Origin: Actinopolyspora lacussalsi
Lineage (GTDB): Bacteria; Actinomycetota; Actinomycetes; Mycobacteriales; Pseudonocardiaceae
Length of the DNA stretch: 64,000 bases
Direction of reading: 5' to 3'
Assembly: GCA_030803735.1 (NCBI GenBank)
Contig: JAURUC010000001.1
Span: 2,807,501 to 2,871,500 of the forward strand
Shown here: piece after piece, positions 18,131 to 26,212 of the stretch
How the letters are laid out: every line of letters starts with the position of its first letter
Position numbering within the stretch: position 1 is the first letter of the stretch
Made by a program: the position numbers and the translations under genes
Notes under the pieces: model-generated
Told to the model about the DNA's origin: nothing
Database searches by the model: none
Seen by the model: only the letters and a program-made list of their open reading frames with translations

Positions 18131-18279
18131 GTGCCACCTCCCGCGAGCGGGTCGACCCGGCATCGAGGGGTTCCGCCGTACACGACTCGCGCTCCACGGC
18201 CGGTACGTGTGGTGATCCCCCGACTGATCACCCCGCGGAACCCCGTCGATCGGTGCCGGACAACCCTGGCAAGGGTAAG

Positions 18280-18301
18280 TTTAATTAAATATTGACGTCA
18301 A
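18280..18301. promoter_or_regulatory. Palindromes upstream of the PobA-like gene
   Basis: TTTAATTAAA (18280-18289) and TTGACGTCAA (18292-18301) are two adjacent perfect palindromes about 150 bases upstream of the GTG start, in the only AT-rich part of the 440-base gap before the LuxR gene. GntR-family operators are short palindromes, so these are candidates. Confidence 0.45.
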
Positions 18302-18570
18302 CGGCTGAAACGAGCAGGATCTGCCCTGCACTACGACGTTGACAAAACACGTGACCTCATACTTTGAATTAGACCCTGGGGAAGGCGCAGTGCACCAGCC
18401 CCTCCCGGAACGGCACGAGCGACGGCTCGGGAACGTTCGGCACGGCGTCGTTCGATACGGGGTATCCGGCACTGGGCAGGATCGTTCCTGAACACCACTT
18501 ACGAACCGGCACGGACGTGCGTGCTTCCCACTTCCGGAGGTGAACGGCCGGTTCGTCGTTCGCACCGACG

Positions 18571-19194
18571 TCAGATCACCCCCATCCGTAACGCGTAGGC
18601 CACCGCGTGCGGTCTGTTCCGCAGCTGAAGACGACCGGTGAGTTCGGAAACCACTCGCTTGACCGCTCGTTCGGAGAAGTTCAGCTCCTCGGCGATCTCG
18701 GAAGTGTCGAACCCGTGCGACATCAACCGCAGCACATCGATTTCCCTGGGAGTGAGCCCGGACGCGTGCAGCCCGTTCGGCGCGAGAACCTCGCGCTGCA
18801 GCTGTTCGAAGTGTCGCAACAGCTCACCGAGCATCGTCGAGGGCAGCAGTCCTCCCCCCGCCGCGGCGGTGCGAACGGCCTCCTCGATCCGCTCCCGGGA
18901 AGCCGCCTCGCGCGGCAGCACCGCGGCCACGTTGCACTCGACGGCCGGCACCAGGTCGTCGCGCGTGATCTCGCAGAGGATCATGATGACGGGCGCGTTG
19001 AGGGTCGCCTTGATCTTGCGCAACGTCGAGGCCACGTCGACGGTCAGCCGCTCGGCCACCACCACGACTACGTCCACCGGAGTGTGCTCCTCGGCGGGCA
19101 CCACCTCGATGTTCGGCCGGCTGTCCAGGTAATGACTGACAACCATGCTGGTCAACGGGTCCACGGTCCGCACGAACACTCGAATCGAGTTCAC
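18571..19194 (-). CDS. LuxR-type regulator with a degenerate receiver domain
   Basis: A 207-residue protein starting at GTG 19194 (GGAGG five bases upstream). The C-terminal third is a clear LuxR/GerE HTH (LTPREIDVLRLMSHGFDTSE; SERAVKRVVSELTGRLQLR). Residues 1-125 fold like a receiver, but the usual phospho-acceptor Asp is missing: the expected strand reads VDVVVVVAERL. The acidic pair near the N-terminus is also absent (IRVFVRTVDPL). It is therefore probably phosphorylation-independent. No kinase is adjacent. It lies just beyond the terpenoid cluster on the same strand and may be its pathway-specific activator; that is inference from position. Confidence 0.75.
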   Translation of the reverse strand: MNSIRVFVRTVDPLTSMVVSHYLDSRPNIEVVPAEEHTPVDVVVVVAERLTVDVASTLRKIKATLNAPVIMILCEITRDDLVPAVECNVAAVLPREAASRERIEEAVRTAAAGGGLLPSTMLGELLRHFEQLQREVLAPNGLHASGLTPREIDVLRLMSHGFDTSEIAEELNFSERAVKRVVSELTGRLQLRNRPHAVAYALRMGVI

Positions 19195-20124
19195 CGGAGC
19201 CTCCTAGCACCGCGAGCAATCGTCTGGGATGAAGTGTGTGGACGGCAAATTCGGCAGTGCTCAGCACAGGCCGTCAGTACGGCGCGGACAGCGACTCAAA
19301 GCGGAACCTCCGCCAGAACCGGAAGGAGGCAAGCGAATTGTGAACCAAACAACAACAAATCTTTACCGACGGAAACACAATCTCTACTCCTGTTCCGGGA
19401 TCCTCCGAGTGAGCAGCGGGTTCGCCGGTCGTGCCCGAATCAATCGTGTTTCGACCGATACGGTCAACGAGTTCTGCGACACCGCCATAAAGGTATACAC
19501 CGGTTCGTTACCGGTCAAGGTAAACGCGAGTAACCCAACACGCAGGCAGGAAGTTCCGACACCCTTATCCTCGCCGAAGCGCAGGTCACGGGGTGAGCAG
19601 TAGTAGGTCCACACTCGACGATCATCAACCGGGAGACCGTGCGGACAATGCCCGGCAACGCCCCGCAACCCCGGAACGCGATGTTAAGAAATCCTACCAC
19701 CGGACGATCTGTGATAAATACCGGCGAGAAACGAATAAACGTATCAGAATACAGGCATAAGACGCACTCGCGACTTGTTGGCACACAAGTGACAACCTCT
19801 CGCGGCGCCGCACCGGTAAAGCCGAATCGACGAGCAAGGAAAATTCCGGACACGCACGCCCGCGGCCACGAAAAACAACGGAACGCGATCAAAATATGAA
19901 TACCATTCTAAGAATTTCCCCGGAAGGCCGCTGAACTGTGCTTTCCGGAGTGGCACCTCGAACCGGTTCGATCACGAAGCGTGACAGCCGTGCGGATCGC
20001 CGCGCACGAGTCCGGTGAGTAACGAACGTGTGGGGCCTCGAAATGAACGGACAGTTGACCGGGGACGACGTCGCGCATGCCCTGTCGCGGCTTCGCGAGT
20101 TTCCCGGCGGGAAGCGTCAGCGGG
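19195..20124. other. Long AT-richer region without a supported gene
   Basis: These 930 bases lie between the LuxR start and the terpene cyclase stop. Several open frames of 80-125 codons exist on both strands, but none has a ribosome-binding site, actinomycete codon bias or a recognisable motif. Parts (19330-19390, 19680-19760, 19860-19910) are far richer in A/T than the rest of the window. It probably carries the LuxR promoter and the remains of lost sequence. Confidence 0.4.
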
Positions 20125-20826
20125 TCACGCGGGCACCGGGCTTCGGTACCCACGGAGACTCCACGGGTTTCTGCCCTCCAGACGCATCCTGCGGTACAGC
20201 AGGACGATGTAGACGACGTCGAGCACCACCATCGTCGGTATCAGCCCCAGGAAAAGCGTCCGAGAGGGATAGAGCAGGAATCCGGTCAAACCGGCGGAGA
20301 ACGTACCGAGGAACTTCGCCACGGCGATGTGGAGGGACTGCCCCACCGAGGAGTCCCGACGGCGCAACATCAGGATGAACGCGGCGCTCAGGAACACGTT
20401 GATGATCATGCCGATGTACATCCCGTCACGGTCGTGGAACTCGTTCGCACCGGCCATCACCACCAGCGACGACCACACCGCCAGGCCGCCGAGCAGCACT
20501 CGGAACGTGAACCGGGACAGGTGAGGATAGTCCCTCGGACCGTAGCGGAACGCCTGGTAGAACAGGAACACGTTGATCACCGCCCAGACCGTGTTGATCT
20601 GCCGCTGGCTCGGTGTCTGCTCCAGGATGAACCCGAGGCTGAACTCCCAGGAGAAGTTCACCGCCACCATGTAGGCGGGAACGGCGATCCGACCGTCCAG
20701 GATCGTCTGCCGGATGGACAGCAGGTAGGTCAACAACCAGCCCACCACGGTCGGCCCCGCGACCGACCAGAAGAGCCAACGTGGGATGTCGACGGCCTCG
20801 ACCGTGACCGGAGCGACGTCCGACAT
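20125..20826 (-). CDS. Seven-helix membrane terpene cyclase (Pyr4/PaxB/DmtA type)
   Basis: A 233-residue protein that is mostly hydrophobic with about seven membrane segments. Two acidic residues known to be essential in fungal Pyr4 (Glu63, Asp218) have counterparts in the right places: E61 in NFSWEFS at the end of TM2 and D203 in VVLDVVYIVLL in TM7. The conserved central EFHDRDGMYIGM is also present. The family protonates and cyclises epoxidised or plain prenyl chains attached to an aromatic ring, inside the membrane. ATG 20826 is the simplest start; an in-frame TTG 30 bases upstream is possible. It is the last gene of a long minus-strand cluster with prenyl synthases and a FAD epoxidase candidate. 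Confidence 0.78.
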   Translation of the reverse strand: MSDVAPVTVEAVDIPRWLFWSVAGPTVVGWLLTYLLSIRQTILDGRIAVPAYMVAVNFSWEFSLGFILEQTPSQRQINTVWAVINVFLFYQAFRYGPRDYPHLSRFTFRVLLGGLAVWSSLVVMAGANEFHDRDGMYIGMIINVFLSAAFILMLRRRDSSVGQSLHIAVAKFLGTFSAGLTGFLLYPSRTLFLGLIPTMVVLDVVYIVLLYRRMRLEGRNPWSLRGYRSPVPA

Positions 20827-20917
20827 CGGGACCAGGAACGGCGGCAGCCAGCTCAAGTCGATTCCGTACCTTTCTCGAACAGCGCGAACAACGAACCCGA
20901 CAGCATCGCGAACTGAC

Positions 20918-20974
20918 TGCCCGATGTCGGGCCTCGCCGGAGCGAGAGCCGTGCGAGAGGTTCCGCCAAGCGAA
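20918..20974 (-). repeat. Dispersed GACATCGGGTAG element, copy 3 (inverted)
   Basis: Read on the minus strand: CGCTTGGCGGAACCTCTCGC to CCCGACATCGGGC. It separates the membrane cyclase from the flavin monooxygenase inside the terpenoid cluster. It lacks the 3' extension found at 11.8 and 39.4 kb. Confidence 0.8.
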
Positions 20975-21005
20975 CCCCACGAGAACCGAGATCCACCACA
21001 CCTCA

Positions 21006-22199
21006 CTAAAGCCCGGGAACGATCGAATCCAGCCCGAAGAACGAGCCCCCGTAGAGCTCGTGGCCGACCTGCACGTTGAGCATGGCGTGCCTGGCAGCGG
21101 TGTTGGCATCGCGCCAGTACTGCTGCATCGGGCTCGCCTCGGCGAACGCCGAGGCACCGTAGGCCCACATCAACTCGTCCAGTGCCCCGGTTATCAGCTT
21201 CACCGAGTGCGCCGCGTCGCCGCGAATCCTGCGCAGCTCGTTCTCGGGGACCGAGACCGCCCGCTCGGCGGCCGTGTCGATCGCGTCGGCCGAGCGGCGC
21301 ACGTGCATCTCGGCGGCGTCGATGTTCAGCGCCGTACGCCCCAGTTCGGAGACGAACGTCGGGGAGTCGGGCTGGCTGGCGTAGGTGCTCGGCGGGATCT
21401 TGCGCGACGGCGCCTTCTCGATCACGCAGGAGAGCGCGGCCTGCCCGATGCCGAGCACGACGGAGGCGCAGATGACCGCCATCGCCGCCACCGCCGGGGA
21501 CCGGAACAGCGGGTTCAGGTCGAGGTCGGTGCTGTGCTGCCGCCCCAGCTGCACCTCGGCGGGGATCACCCGGTGCTCGGGGACGTGGACCTCCTCGGCG
21601 ACGACGGTGTGACTTCCGGTGGCCCGCATGCCGACGGTGAACCAGGTGTCGGCGATACCGACATCGCCGACGGGAACGAGCACGGACACCGGACGCACGG
21701 TCTCGCCGCCGCTGTCGAGTTCCTTCGCGCTCAGGATCACCCAGTCGTCGTGCAGGATGCCCGAGGCGTAGGGCCACTTGCCGGTCAGCGAATACCCCCC
21801 TTCGGACGGAACCAGCTCCCCGGCGGCGACGAAGATCGAGGCGAGCTTCGCGCCGGGGTTGTCGCCGAACACCTCGTCCTGGGCCCGTACGGGGAACCTG
21901 CTCGCGAACAGGTTGGATCCGTTGATGTTGTTGACGACCCACGAGGTGGAGGGACAGTGGTGCGAGAGCGCCTTGGTCACCTCGCTCAGGGTGCGCACTC
22001 CCGTCTCCAGCCCGCCGTAGCGGCGGGCCGTCCAGAGTCTGCCCACCCGGGACTCGTCGATCGCCCGAACGGTGTCGTCCGGGAGCCTGCGTTCGCGGTC
22101 GCCGCGGGCAACGCCGTCCGCCAGTACCGGGCCGATCGAGCGGACCCGTTCCAGCAGCTCGTCGCGCGGCTCCTTGGTGTCCTCGGTCGGACTCGTCAT
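21006..22199 (-). CDS. Acyl-CoA-dehydrogenase-fold flavin monooxygenase (group D)
   Basis: A 397-residue protein with the acyl-CoA dehydrogenase N-terminal, middle and type-2 C-terminal domains: GVRTLSEVTKALSHHCPSTS, then GYSLTGKWPYASG (flavin/substrate loop), then DTWFTVGMRATGSHTVVAEE. It lacks the catalytic Glu of true dehydrogenases and resembles HsaA/HpaB/IacA monooxygenases that hydroxylate aromatic rings, including indoles, with reduced flavin from a partner reductase. No reductase gene is adjacent. ATG 22199 has AGGAG upstream. It follows the SnoaL-like gene by 112 bases in the cluster. Tailoring of the aromatic part of the product is the likely job. Confidence 0.8.
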   Translation of the reverse strand: MTSPTEDTKEPRDELLERVRSIGPVLADGVARGDRERRLPDDTVRAIDESRVGRLWTARRYGGLETGVRTLSEVTKALSHHCPSTSWVVNNINGSNLFASRFPVRAQDEVFGDNPGAKLASIFVAAGELVPSEGGYSLTGKWPYASGILHDDWVILSAKELDSGGETVRPVSVLVPVGDVGIADTWFTVGMRATGSHTVVAEEVHVPEHRVIPAEVQLGRQHSTDLDLNPLFRSPAVAAMAVICASVVLGIGQAALSCVIEKAPSRKIPPSTYASQPDSPTFVSELGRTALNIDAAEMHVRRSADAIDTAAERAVSVPENELRRIRGDAAHSVKLITGALDELMWAYGASAFAEASPMQQYWRDANTAARHAMLNVQVGHELYGGSFFGLDSIVPGL

Positions 22200-22311
22200 A
22201 TGGCTGTCTCCTGGAGTGCGTTGTTGTCGATTCGCGCCGTACCCGCGCGTCGGAGCCACGCCGCGGGTTCGTGCGGTGGGGTCGCGACGAGGAGGGACCG
22301 CCTGCCGGGGA

Positions 22312-22701
22312 TCACCAGTCCGGTGGATCGGATATCAGGTTGGTGATGTCGAAGTAGTCGCGCCACGCGCTGATGCGGCCGTCCCTGATCTCGAAGGCGG
22401 CCATGACCTTCAGGTTCAGCGCGATGGGACTGCCGTCGGAACGGAGCATGTCCTCGACCCGTTCGACCAGCACGGTCTCGCCGGTGGTGACGATGTGCCT
22501 GAACCGCACCCTCAGCTGGGCGAAGTCGGCGGGCATCATCTCCAGGATCCGCCGTTTTCCGTGACAGACCGGGGAACCGGGGTTCTCCCAGACGCAGTCC
22601 TCGGTCAGGAAACGCTCCACGGCGGAACGGACGTCAGCAGGGGACGGTCCCATTCGGCCCAGGAACTCACGAACCAGACTCCGGTGTGCTGCGGCGGACA
22701 C
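22312..22701 (-). CDS. Limonene-epoxide-hydrolase/SnoaL-like protein
   Basis: A 129-residue NTF2-fold protein. FLTEDCVWENPGSPVCHG near residue 30, VLVERVEDML near residue 80 and the C-terminal FEIRDGRISAWRDYFD are the three segments that carry the Asp-Arg-Asp active site of limonene-1,2-epoxide hydrolase. Here the Arg and the last Asp are kept, but the first Asp is replaced by Glu (RVE). It could open a terpene epoxide or, like SnoaL-fold enzymes of meroterpenoid pathways, isomerise or cyclise. GTG 22701 with GGGAG upstream begins 2 bases after the stop of the FAD hydroxylase, so the two are translationally linked. Confidence 0.75.
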   Translation of the reverse strand: MSAAAHRSLVREFLGRMGPSPADVRSAVERFLTEDCVWENPGSPVCHGKRRILEMMPADFAQLRVRFRHIVTTGETVLVERVEDMLRSDGSPIALNLKVMAAFEIRDGRISAWRDYFDITNLISDPPDW

Positions 22702-22703
22702 GA

Positions 22704-24515
22704 TCAGCTCCCTGTCCAGCTCGTATCGGTACGGCCGAGGATCAGCCCGAGCGCCTCGTGCAGCCGCGCCTCGCTGTCGGAGCCGTCCTCGGTGCTACGC
22801 CAGGCGACGTGGTTGTCGGGACGAACCAGCACCGCGCCCCCGGCGCCGACGCCCGCCGTTTCCCGCCAGGTGCCGTCGACGTCGGTGCGACGGGTGGGCC
22901 CCTCCTCCCCGACAGGGCCGTGCTCCGCGATGGGCACGACGGTCAGGGACACGCCGTAGTACTCGGCCACGCGCTCGGCCGTCGCCGTCCAGGAACCGGA
23001 CTGCTCATCGGTGAACAGCACGAAACCACCACCGGCTCCGACGAGGTCGTGCGTGGACACGTCTTCTTCCCGCACGAGTCGGGCGTGCGGCAGCCGGTGT
23101 CCCGGCCTGGTCGTCGGCCGGTGCCCGCACCCCATGGGGTCCCGCTCCGGCGGGGGCGTCCCGTCGGGAACCAGCGCACCCTCCTCGTAGGCGAATCCGA
23201 TCTCGATGTCGTGCGCCTGGTACTCCACCCGCTGCGTGGCGAAGACCTCCTCGGCCCTGGCCCGCCGTGTCCGCCCCATCGGGGTGTCGGAGAACAACGC
23301 GCGAATGTTGGCGCGGGCCGATGCCAGCGGTTGCCCCGGCAGCAGGCCGAGTCCCGCGTGGGCGACCGCGTGGTTGCGGAAGGCGTACATCGCCCAGCTC
23401 ACGTTGCGGCGTGCCACCGGAAGCCGCTCCGCCTCGTAGGTGTCCAGCAACCGTGGAGCAGCGGTGCCGTCCAGCACCGCGCCGAGTTTCCAGGCGAGGT
23501 TGTGTCCGTCCTGGATCGCGGAGTTCAGCCCGAGACCGGTGGCGGGTGGCTGGCGGTGGGCGGCGTCGCCCGCGAGGAAGACGTCGCCGACGCGGAAGGT
23601 GCTCGCCACGACGCCCTCGGGCCGGTAGTCGCTCACCCGGTGTATCTCCAGGTCCAGTTCGGGCAGTTTGAGCAGCTGCCGGATCCTGTCGAGCATGGCC
23701 TCCTCGCCGAGGTCCAGCTCGCTGTCGGGAGCCGGGTGGAAGTGCAGCGCCCACTCCCGGCACTTCAGTCCCCACTCCGGCCCGAGGGCGACCATTCCGT
23801 AGCGGGATATGGGACCGCCGTCCATCCCGACGAAATTGGTCATCAGCACCGAGTCACCGGGCCACCACTCGGCGAGGTCCGCGTTGAAGTGCACGGACAC
23901 GACGTCGAGCGCGCCGCCCTCACCCGTCATCTCGACACCGAGCTCGTCGCCGATGGCGCGTCCGCCGTCGGCCGCGACGAGGTAGCGGGCTCGAACGGTG
24001 AAGCGGTGTCCGGTGGAGGTCTCGGTCACCACGGCGGTCACGCCGGAGTCGTCGCTGGTGAACTCCTCCAGCACATGACCGAACAGCACGCTCTCGGGCG
24101 CCCGGTCGACGGCGTGCCGGTGCAGCAGCGGTTCGAGCCGGTGCTGCGGGAAGTTGGTCGAGGGGCAGGGGCTGTCGGCCAGGTACGGTCCCGCCGTCGA
24201 ACCACCTCCGAACGCGTCCATCCGGTGCAGATCCAGCGCGTCCAGCTCGCCGTCACCCGCCAGCGAGGTACGCCAGACGACCTCGCTCATGTTCTCCAGC
24301 GGTGCGCCGCCCCGGTAGATCTCCGCCGCGAGTCCGTGTTGGCGGAAGATCTCCATCGTTCGCTGGTTCAGGTAGTGGGCTCGTGGCAACGCCGAGGGCG
24401 ACTCGCGGCGTTCCACGAGAAGGTGCTCGACACCGAGATCGGACAGGAAGATCGACGTGGACAGACCACAGCCACCTCCCCCCACGACGAGCACCGGGAT
24501 TTCGTGGTCGGGCAT
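22704..24515 (-). CDS. Large FAD-dependent aromatic hydroxylase with thioredoxin-like C-terminus
   Basis: A 603-residue class A flavoprotein monooxygenase (PF01494). The FAD motif is VLVVGGGGCGLSTSIFLSDL, RYLVAADGG is the DG motif, and VFLAGDAAHRQPPATGLGLN is the second FAD/ribityl motif. The last 180 residues form the thioredoxin-like domain typical of phenol 2-monooxygenase, RdmE and RifMO relatives. It should hydroxylate a phenolic or related ring, or epoxidise/oxidise, using NAD(P)H. ATG 24515 has GGAG upstream. It lies between ferredoxin and SnoaL-like genes within the terpenoid cluster. Confidence 0.85.
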   Translation of the reverse strand: MPDHEIPVLVVGGGGCGLSTSIFLSDLGVEHLLVERRESPSALPRAHYLNQRTMEIFRQHGLAAEIYRGGAPLENMSEVVWRTSLAGDGELDALDLHRMDAFGGGSTAGPYLADSPCPSTNFPQHRLEPLLHRHAVDRAPESVLFGHVLEEFTSDDSGVTAVVTETSTGHRFTVRARYLVAADGGRAIGDELGVEMTGEGGALDVVSVHFNADLAEWWPGDSVLMTNFVGMDGGPISRYGMVALGPEWGLKCREWALHFHPAPDSELDLGEEAMLDRIRQLLKLPELDLEIHRVSDYRPEGVVASTFRVGDVFLAGDAAHRQPPATGLGLNSAIQDGHNLAWKLGAVLDGTAAPRLLDTYEAERLPVARRNVSWAMYAFRNHAVAHAGLGLLPGQPLASARANIRALFSDTPMGRTRRARAEEVFATQRVEYQAHDIEIGFAYEEGALVPDGTPPPERDPMGCGHRPTTRPGHRLPHARLVREEDVSTHDLVGAGGGFVLFTDEQSGSWTATAERVAEYYGVSLTVVPIAEHGPVGEEGPTRRTDVDGTWRETAGVGAGGAVLVRPDNHVAWRSTEDGSDSEARLHEALGLILGRTDTSWTGS

Positions 24516-24649
24516 CGGTTACTCCAACGACGATCGGACTCGGGAAAACGACTCGCGTGCTCGCGGCGCGGGAAGCGGCCTGTCGAGGTGAGCGGGCTGT
24601 CGGGCTGAGCGGGCCCGGCCGCCGAAGTCTCCGACCACGAGCGCATCGC

Positions 24650-24865
24650 TCATAACCGCCGCTCGGCCTCCCGCACCGCGATGGCGGCCGAGGGGCAGAG
24701 CAGCGCGGCCTCGCGGACCCCTTCGTGCTCGTGTTCGGCGGGGGCCTCGTCCAGCAGCACCACCACTCCGTCCTCGTCACGCTGGTCGAACACCTCGGGA
24801 GCGGCCGAGACGCAGTGACCCGCCGCCACGCAGCGGGACTGGTCGACGTCGATGTTCACTCTCAT
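24650..24865 (-). CDS. [3Fe-4S] ferredoxin, P450 partner
   Basis: A 71-residue ferredoxin with cysteines in RCVAAGHCV and LLCPSAAI. The second position of the canonical four-cysteine set is Ala, as in single-cluster 3Fe-4S ferredoxins that reduce bacterial cytochrome P450s. It starts 17 bases after the P450 stop with GAGGAGG just upstream, so it is the electron donor encoded with that P450. No ferredoxin reductase is in the window. Confidence 0.9.
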   Translation of the reverse strand: MRVNIDVDQSRCVAAGHCVSAAPEVFDQRDEDGVVVLLDEAPAEHEHEGVREAALLCPSAAIAVREAERRL

Positions 24866-24882
24866 GACCTCCTCAGCAGAAT

Positions 24883-26079
24883 TCACCAGGTGACCGGCAG
24901 GTTGCGAACCCCGAAGACCAGCGCCTTGGTCCGGTACTCGATGTCCTCCTCGGAACAGGCGAACCGCAGCTCGGGGAACCTGTTGAACAGCGCGGGCAGC
25001 GCGATGCGCAGCTCCATGCGCGCCAGCTGCTGGCCGAGGCACTGGTGTGCGCCGTAACCGAAGGCGACGTGGTGCTTCGGGGGATTGCGCACGTCCAGCC
25101 GATCCAGGTCGCGCTCCGCCGCCTCCGGCAGGTCGCGGTTGGCGGCCAGCACCGAGACCACCACGCGTTCGCCCTCCTCGATCTCCTGGTCGCGTACCGC
25201 CATGTCCTCACCGGCCTGTCGCGGCATCGCGGTGGCCGGGGAGCAGTAGCGCAGCAGCTCCTCGACGGCTCCGTCGACCGCGTCGGGCTCGTCGCGCACC
25301 ACCGCGAGCTGATCCGGGTTGCGCAGCAGCAGCGTGGTGCTGGCGGAGAGCATGCTGGCCGTGGTCTCGTGTCCGGCGATCAGCAGCATGTTGCCGATCC
25401 CGACCAACTCCTCGTCGGTCAGCTCGTCGCCGTGGTCGCGCACCACGCTTCCCAGCAGGTTGTCGCCTGGGCTCTCGCGGTGGGACGCGATGAGCGTGGC
25501 CATGTACTCGTCCATCTCGGCCAGGTTCTGGATCTGCGTCTCGCGGCTGGTGTTGACGTCCAGCCCGACCTGGGCGCGATGCTGGAAGTCCGCGCGGTCC
25601 GCGTAGGGAACCCCGAGCAGTTCGCAGATCACCAGCGTGGGGATGGGTGTGCTGAACAGCCGCACGAGGTCGGCACCGGCACCTGCCCGCTCCACCGCGT
25701 CCAGCCGGTCCGAGACGATCCGCTCGATCATCGGCCGCAGCGAGCGCACCCGCTTGACGGTGAAGGCTCCCGTGAGCATGCGCCGCAGCCGGGAATGGTC
25801 GGCACCGTTGTAGTTGAGCAGGTTGCCCGGCTGGTTGAGCATGGTCCGCGGCGCGTCGGGATCGAAGACGAATCCCATCCGCAGCCTGGTGTCGCTGAGC
25901 GCGTTCTTGGCGTCCTCGTAGCGGGTGATCGTGGCCGCCTCGAACTCGTCCAGCAGCGGACTGGGCACCATAATCCGCGGCAGCTCCTCCGAGCGCTGCA
26001 TCTCGTACAGCTCGTCGGCCGGGGTGAAGGGACACCCTTCCGAACGCGCGGCGATGGGCAGTGGTTTGGGTTCGCTCAT
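24883..26079 (-). CDS. Cytochrome P450 (class I, CYP105/107-like)
   Basis: A 398-residue soluble bacterial P450. The I-helix oxygen-activation motif is AGHETTAS, the ExxR motif is in VEELLRYCSP, and the haem-binding loop is FGYGAHQCLG with the Cys thiolate ligand. ATG 26079 has GAGGGGAA upstream. Together with the ferredoxin immediately downstream, it probably oxidises the terpene skeleton or the aromatic head group of the cluster product. The exact CYP family cannot be assigned by eye. Confidence 0.92.
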   Translation of the reverse strand: MSEPKPLPIAARSEGCPFTPADELYEMQRSEELPRIMVPSPLLDEFEAATITRYEDAKNALSDTRLRMGFVFDPDAPRTMLNQPGNLLNYNGADHSRLRRMLTGAFTVKRVRSLRPMIERIVSDRLDAVERAGAGADLVRLFSTPIPTLVICELLGVPYADRADFQHRAQVGLDVNTSRETQIQNLAEMDEYMATLIASHRESPGDNLLGSVVRDHGDELTDEELVGIGNMLLIAGHETTASMLSASTTLLLRNPDQLAVVRDEPDAVDGAVEELLRYCSPATAMPRQAGEDMAVRDQEIEEGERVVVSVLAANRDLPEAAERDLDRLDVRNPPKHHVAFGYGAHQCLGQQLARMELRIALPALFNRFPELRFACSEEDIEYRTKALVFGVRNLPVTW

Positions 26080-26212
26080 GGGGTCTTCCCCTCTCGATGA
26101 AGTGGTGAGCAACGGACTTCTCCACCGGGTGCGGGGCCCGGAAAGGTCGGCGCGGGGGCCCGGTCCGGCGAATTCCCGGGTCGAGCGGAACCCCCGCTCC
26201 GAAAGGGCTCGA

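Noticed and set aside
19229..19892. Two 124-125-codon frames in the gap before the LuxR gene
   Set aside because: No ribosome-binding site, poor codon bias and no recognisable motif; they overlap each other on opposite strands.
20827..21942. N-terminal extension of the membrane cyclase through the flavin monooxygenase gene
   Set aside because: The extension is an off-frame reading of the ACAD-fold gene; the hydrophobic cyclase begins only near 20826.
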